Program-made: the position numbers and the translations under genes | Part shown: piece by piece, positions 21,266-26,432 of the stretch | Numbering within the stretch: the first letter of the stretch is position 1 | How the letters are laid out: each line of letters begins with the position of its first letter | From: Physocladia obscura | Lineage: Eukaryota; Chytridiomycota; Chytridiomycetes; Chytridiales; Chytriomycetaceae | DNA: 26,432 nt | Assembly: GCA_027596945.1 (NCBI GenBank) | Contig: JADGJH010000177.1 | Span: forward strand, 1-26,432 | Reading direction: 5' to 3' | Notes under the pieces: generated by a model | The model's input: only the letters and a program-made list of their open reading frames with translations | The model's database searches: none | Told to the model about the DNA's origin: nothing

Positions 21266-21840
21266 TCAAAGATCAACATAGGTTTTCTTTGCAATACGCG
21301 ACCTGGAAGAGAGCGGTTAGTAACATTCGATGATACAACGGTCAAGTGGGTAAAGAAATACCTGCGGGCAAGATCTTTTGCGAGAATCACCTGCTCCTTA
21401 ACGAATTCCATGTACTTGCGCCAGTCGGACTGCTTTCTCTTCCGCCTTCGCTTTTCGGGTCTGGGCTCAAAATATTCCTGTTTCAACAGTTAGGGGAAGA
21501 AGAGAGACGGAGAGCAGCCTGCCTGGTAGCGCACAGTTTCGCGAACTTTGCTTTCGTCGAGAATACGCTTGAGGTTGAAGTAGGCGGTAGAGGCAGACTG
21601 GTGACGCACAGGCACGCTACGACCAGTGCTCTGGAAGGCTGGCTGAAACGGCACATGCGAGCGGTAGGCGCGTGCGGATGTCGGCGCGGGTCCAAAGGCA
21701 AAAGGCACAGAGCCGGAGGCACAACTAATAATACAACCGGTAATATAGCCAGAGCCAAAGCCGACGCTGGCCGGGAGTGCTCTGAGTACCCCAAATGCCC
21801 CTGTCCTGATGTGTGGTTGTTGAGTAAAGAAACGAAGCAT
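21266..21840 (-). CDS. MRPS21: mitochondrial small-subunit ribosomal protein bS21m
   Basis: Mitoribosomal small-subunit protein of the bS21 family. Three exons on the minus strand: 21840-21523, 21477-21362 and 21302-21266, giving 156 residues. The N terminus (MLRFFTQQPHIRTGAFGVLR) and the following Ala/Arg/Ser-rich, acid-poor ~80 residues look like a mitochondrial targeting region. The bS21 core is STAYFNLKRILDESKVRETV, then VRYQEYFEPRPEKRRRKRKQ, matching the bacterial V-R-x-R-x-Y-Y-E-x-P-x-x-K-R-R-R-K pattern, with a C-terminal helix (DWRKYMEFVKEQV) beyond the bacterial length. Aligning the core requires joining CAG at 21523 to GAA at 21477, which makes intron 1 (21478-21522, 45 bp) a GC..AG intron. 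The stop lies 30 bp before the golgin start on the same strand. Confidence 0.82.
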
Positions 21841-21863
21841 TTTTGACAAAAAAAGAAATATTA

Positions 21864-23191
21864 ATGGCGACCCTTGACCAGAGTAATACACATTAATCCC
21901 GTCTCCTTCTCTCTGTATTCGCCCGCTGCCGCCTCGTCCTGTCGTGTCGCCGTAGTCTTTTCTCTAATTAATTAAATCGCCAATCAAGCAAGCAAATAAA
22001 CAATCAAACACACAAGTAACAAAGGAACGCGTGGCCCTTGGTTGAATTATCGCATTTATTTGTTATCAACGCCCAGTACCACTCACTCACCCGCAAACAC
22101 CTACTCACGAACACTCGTTCATTCACTCGCTCACTCGCTCAATCGATTATGTCCACACTCCTCTGTTGCTAAACATTGTTTACTTTACAGCTGTTGTTCT
22201 CTTTGAAACACTCAAAAAGGACTTCAATGCCTCGAATCCTGACTTGAAGAAATGCGGCAAGCATTTGGCCACTTTGAAGGTTTGTCAGTTGCCCATTGGT
22301 GTCCGGGAAAGTTTTATTTATTAATTTTCTTTCAGATCAACTTAACCCAACTCTCATTCTTACAAGCTGCATCTACAAAAGAACTTTTGCTGACCAGAGA
22401 AATTCTCGAACTTGGCGCACAATGGAGCATCAAAGCGAAAGATATTCCGTCATTTGAGAGATATATTGCGCAACTGAAGATATACTACAACGACTACAGG
22501 TACACTCACCAAATTATTTTATTATTATTTTATATTAATAATTTAGTATAAAACAGCACATCGCTTCCAGCTTCGCAAAGAATGTATCCACTTCTCGGCC
22601 TCAATCTCCTGCGCCTTCTTTCCCAGAACCGAATCGCCGAATTCCACACAGAACTTGAACTGATTGATCCAGAGCAAGTGACGACCAACCTTTACATCAA
22701 ACATCCGCTCGGAGTTGAACAATGCTTAATGGAAGGGAGCTATAACAAGGTGTGGAACAGCAAAGCAAATGTTCCTGCGCCAGAGTATGCATTTTTCGTT
22801 GATATTTTGATGGAAACTGTGAGGGCAGAGATTGGTGCATGTTGTGAGAGAGCCTATGAGAATTTGGGAGTTGCTGACGCTGCAACATTGTTGTATTTTA
22901 AAGGAAAAAAGGATATTTTGCAATTTGCTGCTTCTGTGAGTATATTGTGCTTAATTATTTTTTTTCTTATTTTTGCCGGTATTAATTATTTTTTGCTTGC
23001 ATATAGCGCAACTGGACGGTTAAGGGGGATCAAATTGTGTTTGTGACACAGGACGACGATAATTTGGATATCCCTGCACCAAAAATTATCCGCAATACAC
23101 TTGCCTATGCCCGTGAGCTCGACCGTATTGGTAAGTGCGATTTGTCATATTATTGAATTATGCCTCAAACAAAATTATTTCTGTAGTTTAA
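21864..23191 (+). CDS. RPN12: 26S proteasome lid subunit RPN12 (PSMD8)
   Basis: Non-catalytic lid subunit of the 19S regulatory particle. Six exons: 21864-21882, 22191-22279, 22336-22499, 22557-22935, 23007-23130 and 23187-23191, giving 259 residues, the family's core length. Family blocks are [110 protein letters not shown] and a C terminus [11 protein letters not shown]. The body is secure. The first exon (MATLDQ) is inferred: the only other upstream ATG (22149) reaches a stop and would leave a 26-bp intron, while the branch-like GCTAAAC and acceptor at 22190 need an upstream donor. GTAATA at 21883 serves and keeps phase. The last exon is only 5 bp, completing Val and the stop. Confidence 0.92.
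21883..22190 (+). other. RPN12 intron 1 / divergent control region
   Basis: 308 bp, several times longer than other introns here. It contains a pyrimidine-rich CT/CG stretch (21900-21960), an A-rich stretch with AATCAAGCAAGCAAATAAAC, and CACTCG/CACTCAC-rich short repeats (22080-22142). It probably carries promoter elements for bS21m, whose start is 23 bp from the RPN12 start, or it is the true RPN12 promoter if exon 1 is misassigned. Confidence 0.45.
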
Positions 23192-23297
23192 TTGAGGTTG
23201 GGATTGCAATTCGAATGAGAAAAAAAATGTTTTACTCTTTTTTTTTTTTTTCTCCCATCTTGATGTTTCATTACCTAAATTTTTGTTGGTTTAAAAA

Positions 23298-25462
23298 ATG
23301 GAGATGGAGATGGATTTGAATGTTTTGGCTAACATTGCATTGAAGGCACAGCTGCAACTGCAGCAACAAGACGTCGAGTTAGCACTAGCAGACAGCAGTA
23401 CAAATGATTCAGTCACACGAGAAAAGAATATTGCCCTTCAGCTGGCGATGGCAGCGTATCCGGATGGATCACTGGTGCACATGCGCGAGACGGTAACGCG
23501 TGCAGCCAATGCCGTGATTGCATGTGGACTTGAAGTGGCGGGATCGCACGCGGTAGTGGCCCGGACGGCGCTTGAAGCCTGGGCAGCGTTAGGCAGCAAT
23601 GTACAGTTTTTTTCGCCCCGGAAATTTATTTTGCTGACTTGCCAACTAAATCGTTTCTTTCATATGCATGGCTATTGCTTTACGTTTTCTACAAATATTC
23701 GACAGTATCCAAAACGTATATCAACAGACCCGCTACAACCTCATGAATTATTTCGCGACAAAGACTACTGCCGTGCCGCAAAGCACCTTTTGTACAACGA
23801 ATTCAACCTGGTAGAGTACAACATCTTTCTTTTTCCTCTCCTCTTCCAGTTAAAAAAATTACGATTCCAACCTATATTGGGACCTAATCTTAGAAATAAT
23901 AAAAAAATATAAAGCACTACAAGCATACAATCAAATCCATTCTGCTCGACACAAATTACTCATACGTGCATGCGCGGGCAGCCCTTCTGGCACTTCCGCC
24001 ATCCCGACTATGGACATTCCTGTCATTCACAGCACGCGCACCAGTATCCGTTCCAAACCGTCTCGCGACGCTGCCAGCCCTCGTAGCCGACCGCGACGTT
24101 GCCGCCCGTATTGCCGTCACCGCGCGCTGCGTCCATGACGCCACCGTCGCCCAAGCTTTGAACCGTGAGCAATACGCGCCGCTCATTTCATGCCCCGTTT
24201 GCATCGAGGATTTTGCCATCGAGGACTTTGTTACCTGTGTTCCGCGTGGGTGTTTAGTTTGTCGCGCTTGTTTGGCAAAGGTTGTTAATGTCGGGTTGTA
24301 TGAGACTGGAGAGTTGCGCGGGAAGCATGTCACATGTTTTCTAATCAATCATGATGATCATCAGGGTAGTGGTGTGTGTGGTGGCACGTTTCGGGATGAA
24401 GATGTTAAAAATGTTGTTGGCGCCGATATCTATCGAATTTATGAAGGGTTGATACGAGAACGTGTTGTGACTGAAGCTTTTGGAAAGAAAGGCGTTGTTT
24501 CTTGTCGACTATGTGGATATGCTGGTATTTCATGACCCTTCTTTCTACTTCTTTCATTAATACAAAAAAAACATGTATATCTAGAGGTCCAAGATCCTCC
24601 GAAACCAAAGAACCTTGTAAATCATGCATCTGCAAAAGTATTAGATCTCATTACATTGATTGAAACAAAAATTACACGGCTGCAAACACAGCAATATACC
24701 GATCACGTTCTCATTGTTGCCATTCTATTTTCGTTCGAACTGCTACTTGCTTGCTTTTTAATATCTATTGTAACCGGTTGTATTGCGCTGATATTTATGC
24801 GCGTATTTTTGGAAACGACTGGGCTCTGGCGACAGTCATTCAACCTTCTTTTTGAATTGACTGGAATCAATGCGAACACGATTTTAGACCATGCCATTGG
24901 AGTTAGATTGACCAATAACAACAAATTCCAACAGACACTACAAAAAGCATATAAAAATATGAAGCTCGTACTGAAACAACAATCACTAAACCTTCATCCT
25001 TCTTCAAAGCCGCCGCGACCAATCCCATTCAACTGCAAAAATCCAGCATGTTTACAGGCATCGTGCGCAAGTTGCGGAAAGGAATGGACCGCATGTCATG
25101 TTTGCCACGAGAAAGAAAAAGATTCGTTGCGACTCTATGTTGAACAAGCAATGTCGGAAGCGTTTATACGGACGTGCCCGAAATGCATGACGCGATATAC
25201 GAAACAGAGCGGATGCAATAAAATGACTTGTCCAATGTGCAAGTTTGTCATGTGCTATGTGTGCCGACGTGATATCCAGAAGGAAGGTTATAACCATTTT
25301 TGCCAGCATTTCCGGATTGTTCCTGGAACTCCATGTAAGGACTGTGCAAAGTGTGACTTATACGTGACGAGAGAAGATGAAGAAATGCTTGAGCGGGTGG
25401 CTAAAAATGCGGAGAAAGAATGGCGGGTGCGGCATCCTCGGAGCGAGATCAACTTTCAATGA
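23298..25462 (+). CDS. RNF216/TRIAD3-like RBR E3 ubiquitin ligase with hydrophobic insert
   Basis: RING-between-RING ubiquitin ligase. Four exons: 23298-23600, 23706-23810, 23915-24524 and 24585-25462, giving 631 residues. Start MEMEMDLN is 106 bp past RPN12. Residues 1-~220 carry no recognised domain (possible small helical domain near 133-170). RING1: CPVC (229-232), Cys 244, 249, 252, 255, 277 and 291. IBR: first pair CRLC (333-336), then only after ~150 residues CKNPAC (490-495), C500, C503, C510, C513/H514. RING2: CPKC (537-540), GCNKMTC with the predicted catalytic Cys550, CPMC region, C563, C566, then GYNHFC and the RNF216-type tail PGTPCKDCAKCDLY. Between the IBR halves is VLIVAILFSFELLLACFLIS plus IVTGCIALIFMRVFL (381-415), long enough for one or two membrane spans. 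The exon 2/3 junction (acceptor AAAG at 23914) is the least certain. Confidence 0.87.
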
Positions 25463-25504
25463 TTGATAAATATTATTTGTTTACTAAATACTTTATTGGA
25501 GGAA

Positions 25505-26432
25505 ATGGAAAGTACAGCAACCATGAACACGAATTCAAATGCAAATGTGAATGCCGCATCTGCACTAGCCGTAGAAAGCAGAAATGGCGAGGCTGGGACA
25601 GGTGGATCCCAAAGTCATGCGTCTCCGCAGCAGCACCAGCAACACCAGCAACACCATCAACAGCACCAACAACATCTACATCAACAACTACATCAACAGC
25701 AACAACAACCACAGTATATGTATCCATTCTCGCCCGTACCTGCGCTGCCGGTATTTGGCTATGCAGGAGGTGCCGTTCCACTCAATGTTGGGTTTTTCCA
25801 AACACCACCTAACCCTGGAAACGCGGGACTGAATACAAATGCCAATGCGGGGGCCAACAGCGTCAAGCGAGCGCAGCAGCAACAACAACAGCAGCAGTAT
25901 GCTGCGGCATCCACTAAAAACTATCCCCCGCCGTTTTACCAGCAGGCACAACAACCACAAACGCTACAACAAACGCAACAACAACCCGTGCAGTCGCGCG
26001 AGTACACGTCCCTTCATCCAGCCTCGACTACGCTGCCCAACTTGGCTGTGCCGCCGCTGTTTTCAACATCGCTATCTGCCGACTATGCCGCATCCGCCAT
26101 ACCCGCGTCTTCCTTGTCGTCCGCAGGCACCAATTTGCTAACCCCTGAAATGACCTGGTCGCGCGTCGATCTGCCCGCCTTTGTTTGGTTCGAGCTGTAT
26201 ATCCGCGCTGGCGCTGTTCTCAGTGCTGCCGCCGTTGCGCGCGAATTTTCGGACGGATCGCCTGCCTTTTTTGGTTGGAACGGTTCAGTTGGTGTTGTTG
26301 CGCCGGACCTGATGTGGGATGCCTTGCGTACGAGTTTGAATGTGGCTATGCCGTTTCAACAGCCGGTTAGCCTCTTTATTTTCTTCAAACATCCACCTTT
26401 TTTCATCGTTGTTATTTCGGCGTCAACAAACC
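25505..26432 (+). CDS. Gln/His-rich low-complexity protein, 5' part (runs off window)
   Basis: The frame from ATG 25505 stays open to the window end (about 309 codons), starting MESTATMNTNSNANVNAAS. A Gln/His-rich run follows (HQQHQQHHQQHQQHLHQQ), then a Pro/Gly/Asn-rich part, a Q8-like tract, a second Gln-rich block and Ser/Ala/Pro-rich sequence. A structured segment then reads DLPAFVWFELYIRAGAVLSA, AAVAREFSDGSPAFFGWNG and DLMWDALRTSL. That segment vaguely resembles a LisH-type (SSBP/Flo8-like) start followed by its aromatic motif, but I am not confident. GTTAGC at ~26366 may be a donor, after which the sequence looks intronic. The composition is typical of transcription regulators. The start is 42 bp after the RBR stop, so the 5' end may be more complex. 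Confidence 0.6.
   Translation, partial: MESTATMNTNSNANVNAASALAVESRNGEAGTGGSQSHASPQQHQQHQQHHQQHQQHLHQQLHQQQQQPQYMYPFSPVPALPVFGYAGGAVPLNVGFFQTPPNPGNAGLNTNANAGANSVKRAQQQQQQQQYAAASTKNYPPPFYQQAQQPQTLQQTQQQPVQSREYTSLHPASTTLPNLAVPPLFSTSLSADYAASAIPASSLSSAGTNLLTPEMTWSRVDLPAFVWFELYIRAGAVLSAAAVAREFSDGSPAFFGWNGSVGVVAPDLMWDALRTSLNVAMPFQQPVSLFIFFKHPPFFIVVISASTN
25664..25712 (+). repeat. CAG/CAA/CAC trinucleotide-like repeat
   Basis: Imperfect array of CAA, CAG, CAC, CAT and CTA triplets encoding the Gln/His tract of the 3'-most gene. Part of a longer stretch of the same character from ~25629 to ~25712. Confidence 0.7.

Noticed and set aside
21346..21846. 166-codon plus-strand frame
   Set aside because: Antisense of bS21m; no known motif and unlikely composition.
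22149..22172. ATG at 22149 as the RPN12 start
   Set aside because: It meets a stop after seven codons, and the only GT before the acceptor would give a 26-bp intron, too short to splice.
23811..23914. Coding read-through NLVEYNIFLFPLLF after RBR exon 2
   Set aside because: It reaches a stop with no later donor; GTAGAG..AAAG splicing joins the preceding helix-like segment to an open 610-bp exon.
1..26432. CRISPR array, bacterial operon or phage features
   Set aside because: Spliceosomal introns and eukaryotic gene content throughout; no regularly spaced repeats.

Overview
This window is nuclear DNA of an intron-rich eukaryote. Nearly every gene is broken by short introns (43-112 bp, mostly 50-70; one of 308 bp) with GT..AG ends, and codons continue in phase across the predicted junctions. 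The gene set (spliceosomal SNRNP27, ribosomal uS10 and mitoribosomal bS21m, proteasome RPN12, a GRIP golgin, PPM phosphatase, RBR ubiquitin ligase, phosphorylase kinase alpha/beta subunit) is opisthokont-like. Compact spacing with small introns, plus an animal-type phosphorylase kinase subunit, suggests an early-diverging (zoosporic, chytrid-like) fungus. The taxon is inference.

Layout. 1-377: last exons of an unrecognised plus-strand gene. 607-1429 (-): SNRNP27 tri-snRNP protein. 1430-7542: a gene-poor, very AT-rich stretch with poly-A runs, a pair of diverged ~300-bp repeats, a perfect 25-bp inverted repeat and a decayed DDE_Tnp_4-like transposase. 7543-7905 (-): 40S ribosomal protein S20. 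8212-9655 (-): PP2C/PPM phosphatase. 9731-11789 (-): a protein with three cyclic-nucleotide-binding domains. 11842-17326 (+): a 1546-residue phosphorylase kinase alpha/beta-type regulatory subunit with an ILEI/FAM3-type domain embedded near its C terminus. 17406-21235 (-): a 1078-residue GRIP golgin. 21266-21840 (-): mitoribosomal bS21m. 21864-23191 (+): proteasome lid subunit RPN12. 23298-25462 (+): an RNF216-like RBR E3 ligase with a hydrophobic, probably membrane-spanning insert inside its IBR. 25505 to the window end (+): the 5' part of a Gln/His-rich protein.

The two most interesting objects share one 52-bp intergenic gap. The cAMP-sensor-like gene (with a PKA-type RRKS site before its first CNBD) and the phosphorylase kinase subunit (with three RRxS-type sites) are transcribed divergently from it, suggesting a linked cAMP/glycogen control module. 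The ILEI-domain insertion in the kinase subunit does not depend on any splice prediction, because each half of the domain lies in one continuous exon with family-diagnostic kinase-subunit sequence.

All gene models were built by hand by joining reading frames at GT/AG sites and checking phase arithmetic. There is no transcript evidence.
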